In this document: positions 1 through 8,659 of the stretch, piece by piece
How positions within the stretch are numbered: position 1 is the stretch's first letter
Layout: every line of letters begins with the position of its first letter
From: Fructobacillus sp. EFB-N1
Lineage (GTDB): Bacteria; Bacillota; Bacilli; Lactobacillales; Lactobacillaceae
Reading direction: 5' to 3'
DNA length: 56,920 nt
Assembly (NCBI RefSeq): GCF_001038455.1
Contig: NZ_LDUY01000008.1
Location: 1 to 56,920, forward strand
Program-made: the position numbers and the translations under genes
The notes under the pieces: generated by a model
Seen by the model: only the letters and a program-made list of their open reading frames with translations
The model's database searches: none
Told to the model about the DNA's origin: nothing

Positions 1-1
1 G

Positions 2-169
2 TTTGTTGCCATGTATTTTGTCTTCTGGTTTGGGACGATTTATCTAGCTTGGCGTCTCATTAACTTCACGTGCAAAATGACCGTGAAGTTTTACAAATAT
101 TTGGATCAAGATCCTAAGTGGTTGGCTGAAACCAAGGCCCAGTATTATGGTTATTATGGCCATAGTTAA
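2..169 (+). CDS. 3' part of a small ORF, possible membrane protein
   Basis: An open frame enters from the left edge and ends at a TAA at 167-169. Its 55 visible codons begin with an aromatic, hydrophobic stretch (YFVFWFGTIYLAW) that could be a membrane segment, followed by a basic, Tyr-rich tail. There is an in-frame ATG at position 11 without a convincing ribosome binding site. If the window is a circularised plasmid, the frame stays open back to a TGA at 56901-56903, so ATG 11 would then be the only clear start. It is one of the few plus-strand genes and is followed by a strong terminator. No family recognised. Confidence 0.45.
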   Translation, partial: FVAMYFVFWFGTIYLAWRLINFTCKMTVKFYKYLDQDPKWLAETKAQYYGYYGHS

Positions 170-191
170 AACCATGTGAAATATATATCGA

Positions 192-220
192 GGGAACACG
201 AGCAACGTGTTCCCTTTTTT
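192..220 (+). terminator. Rho-independent terminator after the small plus-strand ORF
   Basis: Perfect 9-bp stem (GGGAACACG / CGTGTTCCC) with a 5-nt loop, followed by six T. It closes transcription of the plus-strand ORF that ends at 169. Confidence 0.9.
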
Positions 221-230
221 ATGAGTAAAG

Positions 231-265
231 AAAAAAGGCCTACCAGATCATTAATCTGGTAGGCC
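231..265 (-). terminator. Rho-independent terminator of the adhesin operon
   Basis: Perfect 12-bp stem (GGCCTACCAGAT and its complement) with a 5-nt loop. On the minus strand the stem is followed by six T. It lies just downstream of the adhesin stop codon and is the end of the 6.4-0.3 kb operon. Confidence 0.9.
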
Positions 266-288
266 CCGCGGCTTTTATTGTTCAAATA

Positions 289-3090
289 TTAAATGATTTT
301 CTTTCGCTTTAATGCGGCAAAGTACGCAGAAGTTCCAATTGCTAAGATTGCTGCAATTTCACCCTCCATGTTTGTGTGATTATGCGCTTCTTGCCCTGTT
401 TTTGGCAGGACAGAAGAAGACACGGGCGTCACTGGTGTTTCAGGTGTAGCACTAACCTTTTGCGGTTGAACCACTTCTTTTTGAGGATAGTTATTAGTAG
501 TTGGAGTCTTAATTTCTGGTTGAGGCGTATGGGTCAGAACCTCATTTGATTTCTTTGATTGATGATTAAATGATTCTGTGAAGACATTTTTGGCATCACC
601 GTAAGCAATTCTCTTGGTCTGAACATAGGCCGTCCATTGAACCGGTACTTTTTTGTTATCAGGAAGATCAATTAACTTAAGGTACTTATCAGTCGCCTGA
701 AGTGAGATTTTGCCATGACCATCCATCACTGCTGTGAAGTAACTTGGGTCCAAAATTTGGTTTTTGACAATTTTTTGACCATCTTCCGTTGTTAAGTCGC
801 CACCGCTGTTTAACACGGAGTATTGTCCTGTTAGCAAATCATGAGCTGTGTCGGTTTGATCATCAATAGACCATTCGTTCGTCTTACCACCATAATTAGC
901 AGGACGTGTGCTGGATTCTAAAGCATAGTCAAACAACTGACCATAGTCGATTGTTTGATTATTTAAACTTGAACGGTTTCCTACACCGGCCACAACATCC
1001 TTTTTAGGATTAATTTTGGGCAATGGATTTTGGACAGTTTCAGTTTGGAATGAACGGCCAGTTTTGCTTTGAAAATCAAGTTGGTAGGCCGTATTCTGAA
1101 TTTGGCCATCAACGTCATCATTCACAGTTGTATCAAACGTCGTTACCAACGTTCGGCCTTCTTGAATATACTTTGTTAAAAAGTCTTGAGCATCTTTAGC
1201 GGTTACTGTAAATTTATGACCTTGATTGTCATATTGATAAACGAATTCATTATTGTCGAGCAACTGCCCCTTCTTCAGGTCTTGAGCTACTGTATCAGGG
1301 TTAAACTTATACCCCTCCGGCATCAAATATGTTTTTTCCGTTCCTGGGTTTGCGGTAGTCTTATCATCATAATTATCGTAAGCACCAGGGGTTGTAGCAA
1401 TAGTTGACCCCGTTAGATCAGCATCTTTATAACCGGTGTAATCTTGATTGACGTAATACTTAACAATGTCCCCACGCATGACAGGCTTGGTGTTGTTATT
1501 TTCATCTTCTTCATTTGTTTCTGACTTGTGCGGTTGAACCACTGGTTGATACTGTAAATCAGTTTTGTGAACCGTCACTGCTTGCGTTTGGTCGTATAAG
1601 TGATAATTGCCGGTAATGACCTTAGGACTAACCGTCTTTAAACGATCATCAGTACCAAATAAATCATAACGGAAAGTATCATATCCATCAGTACTTACAC
1701 CCCACTTGCCTGTATCTGGGTCAACTTGATTGGTATAAGGGTTATAGAACTTATGAGAGAAATCATTTCCCTGGCCAATGGCAATATATTGACCCTCGTC
1801 GGTTTCATTTCCATTCAAATCATGAGATGAAGTGGAGTAAACAGTTCCATCATCTGCGACCTTAGTATCGTCAGAATAAGTCAAATTAACAATATTTCCA
1901 GAATTTTCGCGAATACCCTGTTCAATATCAATATCGTTATAAGTAATCGCCGTTTTGATGTTTAGCGGTTGGCCGTTTTCTGCATAGAGCTTAGCATCAA
2001 TATCAGCATAGGAGGCATTGGTAATGAAGATGCTTAGAGAATGAGCACCTCGATCTTGACCGTTTCCGGTGTTTTGACTTTCATGGAAAGCCACGTAACT
2101 GCCCTTATTAGGCTTGATACTTTGAACACTGTTCACTTTATAAATCAGATAAGCATTTTGACTTGGCCCGCCATCTGTCGGTGTGACAGACAAACCATTG
2201 ACTCGATATGTGTCACCCGAATTCGTAGTAAAGAAAGGGACATTTGGATCAATAGCGTTTGTTTTACCTAAAAACGGGTGTAGCGAGGCATTTGTGCCGG
2301 CTTGCGATCCTTGTTGGACATCAACGCTAACAGAATTAGGTATTTGTATTTGAGAGAATGGTGTGTTTTTATCGCCATAGTCAGAAGAAACGATAGCCGT
2401 TGGTTTTTGGCCAGTATTTACAAACTTCAATCCCCCTTTGGTCTCTGATGGTTGATTGTTGTAATTAGTAGTTCCCTTGAGCGCTTGAGCAACAGAGTCA
2501 TTGTCAGCTTTTTTCTCATCAGCCAACTTCTTCAAATTATCAGCTTGTGATTGAGCATCTTGCGCAGCATCTTGGGGATCCTTTTTAACCGTATTATCTT
2601 GGGTTAAAATAACGCCACTATTTTGGGCATCAGTCGCCGCATCATTAACCTTTTTGTTGGAATCCTTTAATGAATTAATATTGGCCGTGGCCTGATTGAC
2701 TTGAGCTGTTTGGGCCGTTTCATCATTCTTAACCGCTTGACGTTCATTGGACACTTGGTCTTGCGTAACGGTTTTAGTCGTTGTGCCTTGATCTGTAACA
2801 GTAACTCCAGCGGCTTGAGCCGTCGTAACCGCTTGATTGAGGGCATTATGAGTATCTTTCAAGCCATTAACTTGATTCATCTCTCCTTGATGTTCAGCAG
2901 ATGGAGCTGTACTGTCAGTTCCTTGAGCAGTTGTAGTTGGCGACACCTCATCCGCATTAGCTGACTGTGAAAGACCAACTCCTCCAGAAATAAGAGTAAC
3001 GGCCGCCAGTGAAGCATAGAGCCAGTGTTTACCAGCCTTATACATTTTGAAGTGATTTTTCACATTGATTGATTGTGTTTGAATAGGCAT
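289..3090 (-). CDS. LPxTG-anchored AgI/II-type surface adhesin (933 aa)
   Basis: Cell-wall-anchored surface protein. The N-terminus carries a KxYKxGKxW signal (KMYKAGKHW, about residues 15-23) followed by a hydrophobic segment and an ANA-type cleavage site near residue 46. Residues about 75-205 are Ala-rich, helical and repetitive, like the A-region of streptococcal antigen I/II. The middle resembles a GbpC/AgI/II V-type domain, and the C-terminal third resembles isopeptide-type adhesin domains. It ends with LPKTG (895-899), a hydrophobic helix and KRKK. The start has a good AAGGAG site. Only 33 nt separate it from the upstream membrane gene, so it is the last gene of an operon driven from the promoter element at 6443-6479. 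By analogy with PrgB of pCF10 it could mediate donor-recipient aggregation. The anchor and signal are seen; the role is inferred. Confidence 0.85.
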   Translation of the reverse strand: MPIQTQSINVKNHFKMYKAGKHWLYASLAAVTLISGGVGLSQSANADEVSPTTTAQGTDSTAPSAEHQGEMNQVNGLKDTHNALNQAVTTAQAAGVTVTDQGTTTKTVTQDQVSNERQAVKNDETAQTAQVNQATANINSLKDSNKKVNDAATDAQNSGVILTQDNTVKKDPQDAAQDAQSQADNLKKLADEKKADNDSVAQALKGTTNYNNQPSETKGGLKFVNTGQKPTAIVSSDYGDKNTPFSQIQIPNSVSVDVQQGSQAGTNASLHPFLGKTNAIDPNVPFFTTNSGDTYRVNGLSVTPTDGGPSQNAYLIYKVNSVQSIKPNKGSYVAFHESQNTGNGQDRGAHSLSIFITNASYADIDAKLYAENGQPLNIKTAITYNDIDIEQGIRENSGNIVNLTYSDDTKVADDGTVYSTSSHDLNGNETDEGQYIAIGQGNDFSHKFYNPYTNQVDPDTGKWGVSTDGYDTFRYDLFGTDDRLKTVSPKVITGNYHLYDQTQAVTVHKTDLQYQPVVQPHKSETNEEDENNNTKPVMRGDIVKYYVNQDYTGYKDADLTGSTIATTPGAYDNYDDKTTANPGTEKTYLMPEGYKFNPDTVAQDLKKGQLLDNNEFVYQYDNQGHKFTVTAKDAQDFLTKYIQEGRTLVTTFDTTVNDDVDGQIQNTAYQLDFQSKTGRSFQTETVQNPLPKINPKKDVVAGVGNRSSLNNQTIDYGQLFDYALESSTRPANYGGKTNEWSIDDQTDTAHDLLTGQYSVLNSGGDLTTEDGQKIVKNQILDPSYFTAVMDGHGKISLQATDKYLKLIDLPDNKKVPVQWTAYVQTKRIAYGDAKNVFTESFNHQSKKSNEVLTHTPQPEIKTPTTNNYPQKEVVQPQKVSATPETPVTPVSSSVLPKTGQEAHNHTNMEGEIAAILAIGTSAYFAALKRKKII

Positions 3091-3123
3091 AAGTTTTCTC
3101 CTTTGATTTAAATACCTAAATAA

Positions 3124-4005
3124 TTAAAGCGATTCGTTAGTGGCTTTCACTGAAGGTGTTAACCCACTGTTAGTTTTTTTGTTACCATCAGCTTTCAAAC
3201 TCATTTTTGATTGTTGACTTTGATAGATGCTAGCGATCAGTTCATCACGGTATGGCAATGATGAACTAACAAACTCGACTGATTGAAATGGGTATTTGTC
3301 GGTGTCCGTAATAATACCGGAATCGGACATGATGACATGTTTTTCAAAAAGACTAAGTTTTTTCCACATCTTTTTAAGCGTTTGCGGATCAATTTCACCA
3401 GTAATGGTCAATTGATTTGGATTGAGACTTGAATCCAGCCATTCTGGTAACAAAAGAAGAACGACTGGTTGCAGACCTTTGTCAGAGCCGCTAGCAGAGT
3501 GCTTGAACCAAAGGATTTTCAAAATCGACTGGTTGCCTGGGTTTTGTCTCTTGTTGTTGAGCAGGAATTGCTGCCAGATGAAACGGAATATTGTAAATCC
3601 TAAAGTGTATACCAAAAAAAAGCTGATAGATTGCCATGCTGGCAATGCAGTTTTAGCAATCACGGTCAGAAAGGCGAAGAACATGAGAAGGTACAAAAGA
3701 AAATAAGCGACTACTTTTCCTATCCATAAGATTGAAAGACCAATAATAAAAACAGTCAAACGTAGCCAATCAAGGGGTTTAAAAAATGAAAGGTAGTGCT
3801 TAAACCTGCCCCACGAGCGGACCTCTTCTAGTTGGGTTGGTTCATATAATGAGTCCTCCCACTGGTGATTGGTCGTTGAGAAATAACGCATCAGTTCAAT
3901 CTTTTGGTGAATGGATTGAGCAACAAAATCGTTATGACTTACCAAATCAATCGAGTTGTGACTAGTAATTTGAACATCAGTTGGTGATGCCTGTTTAGTT
4001 GTCAT
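3124..4005 (-). CDS. Conserved-type membrane protein, unknown function (293 aa)
   Basis: Membrane protein with a hydrophilic N-terminus of about 85 residues, three closely spaced hydrophobic segments at about 90-160 (WLRLTVFIIGLSILWIG, VVAYFLLYLLMFFAFLTVI and WQSISFFLVYTLGFTIF), and a hydrophilic C-terminal half. The start is preceded by GAAAGGAGATTTT. It sits 13 nt downstream of the large coiled-coil protein gene and 33 nt upstream of the adhesin gene, so the three are probably cotranscribed. No family recognised. The position suggests a role in mating-pair surface functions or adhesin display, but nothing in the sequence proves it. Confidence 0.75.
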   Translation of the reverse strand: MTTKQASPTDVQITSHNSIDLVSHNDFVAQSIHQKIELMRYFSTTNHQWEDSLYEPTQLEEVRSWGRFKHYLSFFKPLDWLRLTVFIIGLSILWIGKVVAYFLLYLLMFFAFLTVIAKTALPAWQSISFFLVYTLGFTIFRFIWQQFLLNNKRQNPGNQSILKILWFKHSASGSDKGLQPVVLLLLPEWLDSSLNPNQLTITGEIDPQTLKKMWKKLSLFEKHVIMSDSGIITDTDKYPFQSVEFVSSSLPYRDELIASIYQSQQSKMSLKADGNKKTNSGLTPSVKATNESL

Positions 4006-4018
4006 AAAATCTCCTTTC

Positions 4019-6397
4019 TTAATGAATACCTAGATATTGATTTAAAGTTTGATTATAACCAGGGTTGGCTTGTGATACGGCTACCGCTGCATCACGACCA
4101 ACTTGTTGATTCAACAGCTGTCCGACCCGAAAGACACGATAGCTATCTTGCCCCAATTGATTATCTGAGAAGCTTTGACGATAAACATCTAAGCTATTTC
4201 GCTTGAGTGAATCGTCGAGAGCTTGGTAGGGGCGATTGTTTACGCTATTATCATTCGTTGTACTGGATTGATTACTTGTCGTTGAATTGGTTTGGGCGGT
4301 TTTCGTGTTATTTGAAGAAGGAGCCTCTTTGGTTAATTTGGTGACTTCTTTTTGTAACCGTTGATTAGTTTCTTGCGTATTTTGCAATGTTGAGTACGCC
4401 TTCATACCTCCTGCCCCGGCGCCCAGTAAAAGAAGCGAGACCCCCACACTTGTAGACCACCAGAACTTTTTGGAATGGTGAGTTGGTTTGGGTTGTGGAT
4501 TGTTCTTTTGTTGGTTTTCTTGCCAAGCCATGAAATCCTTAAAAGTAAAATCGTTATCCTTATCATTGACCAAATGATCAATTTTTTCTGAAGTGACATG
4601 ATTTTCTTTTAATGTGCGATTTTCAGCCATCAATTCGGCTTCGCGGTTTTTCAAATTCGTCACGGCAGCCAATGTTTCGGCAAGTTGTTCATCTTTTTCT
4701 TCAAGGGATAACTTGTAGTTTTCAGCTTTACTACGTTGGATTGAAGCTTCATCGAGAGCAATGGCTCTTTTTTCCGCTTCAGCATGAATTTGGCGTTGCT
4801 GTTCCTCAAACTTGGCAAGAGAATCGTTTTGTTCTTTTACAAACATTCTCATATAATCATTAGAAGTCGATTGAAGTGTGGTAGCCAGAGTTTGTAGTTC
4901 AGACAAAAATTGTGAAGCAAGTGTTTGCAGGTCATCTGACTTTTGTTGATCAAACTTTGCTTGATAATCTTTCGTTTGCAACTCAAGTTCTTGCTTCTTC
5001 TTAGTTTCGTATTGTGCTGCTAATTCTTCTGAGGCTCGTTTCTTTTCAGTTCTTAAAGTTTCGTCAATTTCCCTTAGCGCTTGATCATGACGGTTATTTT
5101 CTTCTGCTCGTTGATTATTCGCGCGATCCTCCAGTGACTTAAATTCCTGGTTTTGAGCATTATTCAGTTCAGCAGCCAAAATTGGATCGACCACTTCATG
5201 CGCCCGATCTAATGCTCTGTGGGTTAAGTCAAAAGAACTGGCTGAGTTGCTTAACGCTCTCTTGAATTGATCAATCTTAACACCTAATTTTTGAGATGCG
5301 GAGGTATTAAGGGTTTCTGCCACTTGTCCTCGTTCAACATTCAATTCATCCTTTTTATGATCAACTTGAGCTGAGACAAAGTTGGTATCTTGCTCACCAA
5401 CTGATGCCAAATCATGTGTGACGTAAAATTCTGGATCGACATTGGCAATATTCCTCATTTCTTCGAGTTCATCAAAAAATGAACTTAATGTAAATGAATT
5501 CGTTAATGAAGATTCTGAAGATTCCAATGTATCATTGTTGATTAAAACCGTATTCATATCATCGTCAGGTCTTTTTGTAATGGCCATTGATGTTGGGACT
5601 TCTACGGTTGATACTGAATCGAAAGCATTATTCGATTCATCTTCCGATACTTGATCAGTTTTGTTTTCTTCTTGGTTTGATGAATTCGATTGTTCACTCG
5701 AAAGATTTGAATCTGACTGCTCAAGTACTGGCTTTTCAATATGAATGTTGGCAGAGGCTTCGTTTTCACGCGTTTCAGCGTTTACAAATACTTCTTTTTC
5801 CTCGTTATATTTTGTGCGCCACTCCTCTTCGCTTGGTAAAGTGACTGATGCACTAGGCAGGAGGCCAAATAAATCTTTAAACGCGTCACCGGATTGATGA
5901 TCATAAAAATCTAAAATTAACTCAATATAATCTTTACGACCAGTATAATCAACGCTGTCATTTCTTATATTCAAAAAATAATTGGCAATTGCTTGAGGTA
6001 AATGAACATAATGGCGATCAATAACAAAAGACAAGGTAAACTGATCTAATACAGCATGTTCTGGTTGAGCATCAACCTGCTTTTTCTTCTTTTTTCGGCC
6101 TTTTTCTGGCTTTGGAGTTTTGTACCCTGTTTCAAGAAAAGACAGTGAAACGGTACCAACATTACCATTAGCTATGAGATTCAATAATAGATTTTCGACG
6201 AACCATATGTTTGCCATTGGTTTAGTCGCTTCATAACTAAGCCACCCCTTAGATTGAAAATCCGCTGAGGTATTTTCAATTGCTTCATGGTCAGGAAATT
6301 CTGATTCTTCTAAGTTAAATTGGAACTTATCGTCTAACAGTTGAACACTTGAATCTTCTTTTTCACTTGTTTTTTTCTTTTTTAAATGAAAGTCCAT
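4019..6397 (-). CDS. Large coiled-coil, membrane-anchored protein of the transfer region (792 aa)
   Basis: First gene of the coiled-coil/membrane/adhesin operon. Residues 1-210 look folded and contain a lysine run (KGRKKKKKQ near 100-108). Residues about 210-370 are acidic and Ser/Asn-rich. Residues about 390-620 are strongly heptad-like and rich in Glu, Gln, Lys and Ala, so a long coiled coil is expected. A single transmembrane helix lies at about residues 650-670 (WWSTSVGVSLLLLGAGAGG). The short tail contains another coiled coil and a Thr/Ser/Asn-rich linker. The long cytoplasmic N-terminus and external C-terminus recall Gram-positive T4SS scaffold proteins, but I cannot name the family. 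The start codon is 45 nt from the promoter element at 6443-6479. Confidence 0.75.
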   Translation of the reverse strand: MDFHLKKKKTSEKEDSSVQLLDDKFQFNLEESEFPDHEAIENTSADFQSKGWLSYEATKPMANIWFVENLLLNLIANGNVGTVSLSFLETGYKTPKPEKGRKKKKKQVDAQPEHAVLDQFTLSFVIDRHYVHLPQAIANYFLNIRNDSVDYTGRKDYIELILDFYDHQSGDAFKDLFGLLPSASVTLPSEEEWRTKYNEEKEVFVNAETRENEASANIHIEKPVLEQSDSNLSSEQSNSSNQEENKTDQVSEDESNNAFDSVSTVEVPTSMAITKRPDDDMNTVLINNDTLESSESSLTNSFTLSSFFDELEEMRNIANVDPEFYVTHDLASVGEQDTNFVSAQVDHKKDELNVERGQVAETLNTSASQKLGVKIDQFKRALSNSASSFDLTHRALDRAHEVVDPILAAELNNAQNQEFKSLEDRANNQRAEENNRHDQALREIDETLRTEKKRASEELAAQYETKKKQELELQTKDYQAKFDQQKSDDLQTLASQFLSELQTLATTLQSTSNDYMRMFVKEQNDSLAKFEEQQRQIHAEAEKRAIALDEASIQRSKAENYKLSLEEKDEQLAETLAAVTNLKNREAELMAENRTLKENHVTSEKIDHLVNDKDNDFTFKDFMAWQENQQKNNPQPKPTHHSKKFWWSTSVGVSLLLLGAGAGGMKAYSTLQNTQETNQRLQKEVTKLTKEAPSSNNTKTAQTNSTTSNQSSTTNDNSVNNRPYQALDDSLKRNSLDVYRQSFSDNQLGQDSYRVFRVGQLLNQQVGRDAAVAVSQANPGYNQTLNQYLGIH

Positions 6398-6442
6398 AAT
6401 ATCTTATTATCCTTTTCATATTATTTTTAACTACACATCTAT

Positions 6443-6479
6443 ACTTTGGATGTTTTTTGTTTTTTTACTGATGTCCCCT
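6443..6479 (-). promoter_or_regulatory. Transfer-operon promoter element, copy 1
   Basis: On the minus strand, AGGGGACATCAGT, then 17 nt, then CCAAAGT. This is one of nine near-identical bipartite elements in the window. It lies just after a terminator hairpin and 45 nt before the start of the 792-aa gene. No TTGACA/TATAAT promoter overlaps it. Recognition by the sigma factor encoded at 48541-49284 is an inference. Confidence 0.75.
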
Positions 6480-6523
6480 ATTTTGTTGTTTTTTAATGGC
6501 GTAGAAAAATCTGGCTCAAAATT

Positions 6524-6550
6524 AAAAAGGCCTTCCGAAAAAGCCTTTTT
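6524..6550 (-). terminator. Terminator upstream of the 792-aa gene operon
   Basis: Stem AAAAAGGC / GCCTTTTT, with the T-run on the minus strand. A second perfect hairpin (GGGCGCC / GGCGCCC) follows at 6586-6605. Both lie between the CHAP-tail remnant and the promoter element, and separate the upstream genes from the adhesin operon. Confidence 0.75.
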
Positions 6551-6760
6551 AAAATGATGTTGTTCTATTATTTGAATAAACAAAAGGGCGCCCATATAGG
6601 CGCCCTCCAGTAGTCTATTATTAAATTTCAGCCCAGCAAGATGAGTGTATTGCATTAATCGTTCACTTTATTTTCAATATACATATATTTATACGTGTAT
6701 GTATATGTATAAAATATAACCCTGAATCAAGTTATTACTTTTTAATCTTAAGATGACTAC

Positions 6761-6888
6761 TTATAAATTTTCCGAAATGGTGTTGCCCTTCTAGAGAAGT
6801 TGACCAGCCAATCAAAGATGGTGTCTGCCAGTTTTCTGTTAAGTAATGACCATTCACTTGTCGATTCCCATTCATAATTTGCTTCATT
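6761..6888 (-). pseudogene. Remnant of the 3' end of a CHAP hydrolase gene
   Basis: About 128 bp are closely similar to the last codons of the CHAP genes at 8660 and 13602, encoding the region around the motif SLIGW. The similarity stops abruptly at 6888. The final codons are frameshifted by an extra base relative to the intact gene (cacaccattgcgg versus caacaccatttcgg). The downstream sequence (hairpins, AT-rich dyads and promoter element) is also paralogous to the sequence after the CHAP gene copies. The segment therefore marks an old duplication of a CHAP-tail-plus-promoter module. Confidence 0.8.
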
Positions 6889-6929
6889 CCCAACTGGGGA
6901 ATTAAAAAATACCCCGAAAAAAAGAATTA

Positions 6930-7409
6930 CTAAAATTCCTTAATATGGCGACGAAACTCATCGTACTCCTCTAAAAAAAGATTAGTAATTTCTTGCTGTA
7001 AATCTGCGCCATCAGAGAACAACTGTGTTAAAACGTCTTGATTCTTGATTGGTAGTTCTAATATTTGGTTCAGTTTCATGGCTTTATCAGGTGCAACAAA
7101 ATACTTTGGTTTATCATAAAAGCGTAGGCAATGTTGAACGCAACGATATAATTCATCATGGTTTTGAATAGTTACAATCGTAATCGGCTCTCTGAACAAA
7201 AACTCCCCAGCAACATTACGCAAAACAATGTTCGTGTTGACCTGACCTTCAATTGGTAATGTCTGCTCAATGGATAGCCTGTGTAGAGTTGCGATATTAT
7301 ACGCAATCTCTAAGGAATGGTAGTATTTTAGTCTGTTTTCCCAATCATCTGGAAGCCCCACTTCGGGTTTTGCACCAATGACGATGCTGCTTTTTAATTC
7401 ATCTTGCAT
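6930..7409 (-). CDS. Hypothetical protein (159 aa), copy A
   Basis: Soluble-looking protein without signal peptide, membrane helix or recognised motif. It is rich in Leu, Ile and Glu and ends in an acidic helix (EEYDEFRRHIKEF). The start is preceded by GGGAG at suitable spacing. The coding sequence is identical to the copy at 11872-12351. It is the last gene of a three-gene unit (143 aa, 51 aa, 159 aa) that follows the promoter element at 8332-8369. Function unknown. Being under the transfer-type promoter suggests it is made when conjugation is switched on. Confidence 0.65.
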   Translation of the reverse strand: MQDELKSSIVIGAKPEVGLPDDWENRLKYYHSLEIAYNIATLHRLSIEQTLPIEGQVNTNIVLRNVAGEFLFREPITIVTIQNHDELYRCVQHCLRFYDKPKYFVAPDKAMKLNQILELPIKNQDVLTQLFSDGADLQQEITNLFLEEYDEFRRHIKEF

Positions 7410-7603
7410 ATTTTTCTCCCTTTATCATCGTTGCTCTTTTTACTGAGTCTAAATTGATAGGAAATATTTTTATTTTTTATGGAAGCTTTTATGCTACCCA
7501 GGAAAACAATCAGGACTTTTTAATTTTTTTTACTGAAAAAAGTCCGAAAGTTAAAATTTACGTTTCGCCAAAAAGACTACACCATATTGTCGGGATTAAC
7601 CGG

Positions 7604-7759
7604 TTACGAGAAGCAATTGGACAATACCAATGCTTTTTTTAAATCAAAAGTCCACTCTGGTTGTTCATTTGAAGAAAGTCGAATATTGAACAGTATCTTC
7701 TTAGAAAGATATTGTCCTTTTGAATTTGTAAGGACACGTTGCCTAATTTTTTTTGTCAT
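7604..7759 (-). CDS. Small basic hypothetical protein (51 aa), copy A
   Basis: Short ORF starting at the ATG at 7757-7759, six nucleotides after the stop of the 143-aa gene, with a GGAAGTG site upstream. The product begins MTKKIRQRVL and is basic in its first half. It ends at a TAA at 7604-7606. Tight spacing and exact duplication at 12546-12701 support it as a real gene rather than a chance frame. The region 7410-7603 downstream holds an A/T-rich inverted repeat (GGACTTTTT / AAAAAGTCC around 7512-7545) and no gene that I can support. Confidence 0.5.
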   Translation of the reverse strand: MTKKIRQRVLTNSKGQYLSKKILFNIRLSSNEQPEWTFDLKKALVLSNCFS

Positions 7760-7765
7760 GGTCAG

Positions 7766-8197
7766 TCACTTCCTTTCAGAATCCAAATAATGAATGCTGT
7801 AAGCACAACTTTGCAAAGAACTATCTGAGTCGATGCTTAATCCATACTTAGTAATAAGAGCATCAAATTCTTTTTTACTCGTCATTTTTTGGTCAACCCA
7901 CCTACTTTCTTTACTAGCAACAATTCCTTTTTGATAGCCAGATATTTCAAAATCGCCATCAAAGTCAGGTTGCTTATCGAAAGTGAAACTTTTGGATTTT
8001 TGGTCATACCCTACTTTAACAACGGAAGGGGGCAGCTTAAACTGTGCTTCATGTTCATCAATTTCCTTCATATCAAAAATGGGTGAAAGTCGCATATTAA
8101 GGCTTAAATCCGATAGCCATTCTCCGTTATCCAGCTTGATTGCTGGGTTAACAATAAGAACTTTGTCATACTCCAACTGGTATTTTTGATCAGTCAT
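7766..8197 (-). CDS. Hypothetical protein (143 aa), copy A
   Basis: Soluble, acidic protein with a beta-rich look and no signal peptide or recognised catalytic motif. The start has an excellent CTAGGAGGATATAAA leader. It is preceded by the promoter element at 8332-8369, leaving an untranslated leader of about 130 nt, longer than at the other copies of this element. It is identical to 12708-13139. Function unknown; it could be a conjugation-time accessory protein. Confidence 0.7.
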   Translation of the reverse strand: MTDQKYQLEYDKVLIVNPAIKLDNGEWLSDLSLNMRLSPIFDMKEIDEHEAQFKLPPSVVKVGYDQKSKSFTFDKQPDFDGDFEISGYQKGIVASKESRWVDQKMTSKKEFDALITKYGLSIDSDSSLQSCAYSIHYLDSERK

Positions 8198-8331
8198 TTT
8201 ATATCCTCCTAGAACGTTCTTCTACAGTTGTGGAATAAATTCTTCTTTGTCAAGAACACCATATGTGTCAGATTCCATAACTATTCTGGATGAGTCATTT
8301 TTTTATATAGACATTACCTGTCAACATCTAT

Positions 8332-8369
8332 ACTTTGGGTGTTTTTTGTTTTTTTTACCGATGTCCCCT
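8332..8369 (-). promoter_or_regulatory. Transfer-operon promoter element, copy 2
   Basis: Minus strand AGGGGACATCGGT, 18 nt, CCAAAGT. The right-hand box is followed by a second AGGGGACAT (8367-8379 region), so the GGGGACAT half is tandemly doubled here. It drives the 143/51/159-aa unit. Confidence 0.7.
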
Positions 8370-8415
8370 ATGTCCCCTAGTTTTTTATCTGTAGTGTCGT
8401 GTAAAAAAGCAAAAT

Positions 8416-8443
8416 AAAAAGGGCATCTTAGAAAGCCCTTTTT
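8416..8443 (-). terminator. Terminator after CHAP gene copy A
   Basis: Stem AAAAAGGGC / GCCCTTTTT with the T-run on the minus strand. It is followed upstream by a second perfect hairpin GGACGCC / GGCGTCC at 8479-8498. The same arrangement recurs at 13358-13385 and 13421-13440, and in divergent form at 6524-6605 and 11466-11547. Confidence 0.75.
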
Positions 8444-8659
8444 AAAATTATGTTATTTTATTATTTGAATAAACAAAAGGACGCCCATATAGGCGTCCTC
8501 AGTAGTCTATTATTAAATTTCAGCCTAGCAAACTGAGTGTATTGCATTAATCGTTCACTTTATTTTCTGTATACATATACATACACGTATGGATATATGT
8601 ATATGTATAAAATATAACCCTGAATCAAGTTACTACTTTTTAATCTTAATGAGAACTAA

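Noticed and set aside
6431-6655. 74-codon minus-strand frame, repeated at 11373-11597
   Set aside because: It runs through two terminator hairpins and the transfer promoter element, has no ribosome binding site, and exists twice only because the region is duplicated.
7454-7790. Two overlapping plus-strand frames, repeated at 12396-12732
   Set aside because: They overlap the better supported 51-aa minus-strand gene and an AT-rich inverted repeat, and have no start signals. They are chance frames in duplicated DNA.
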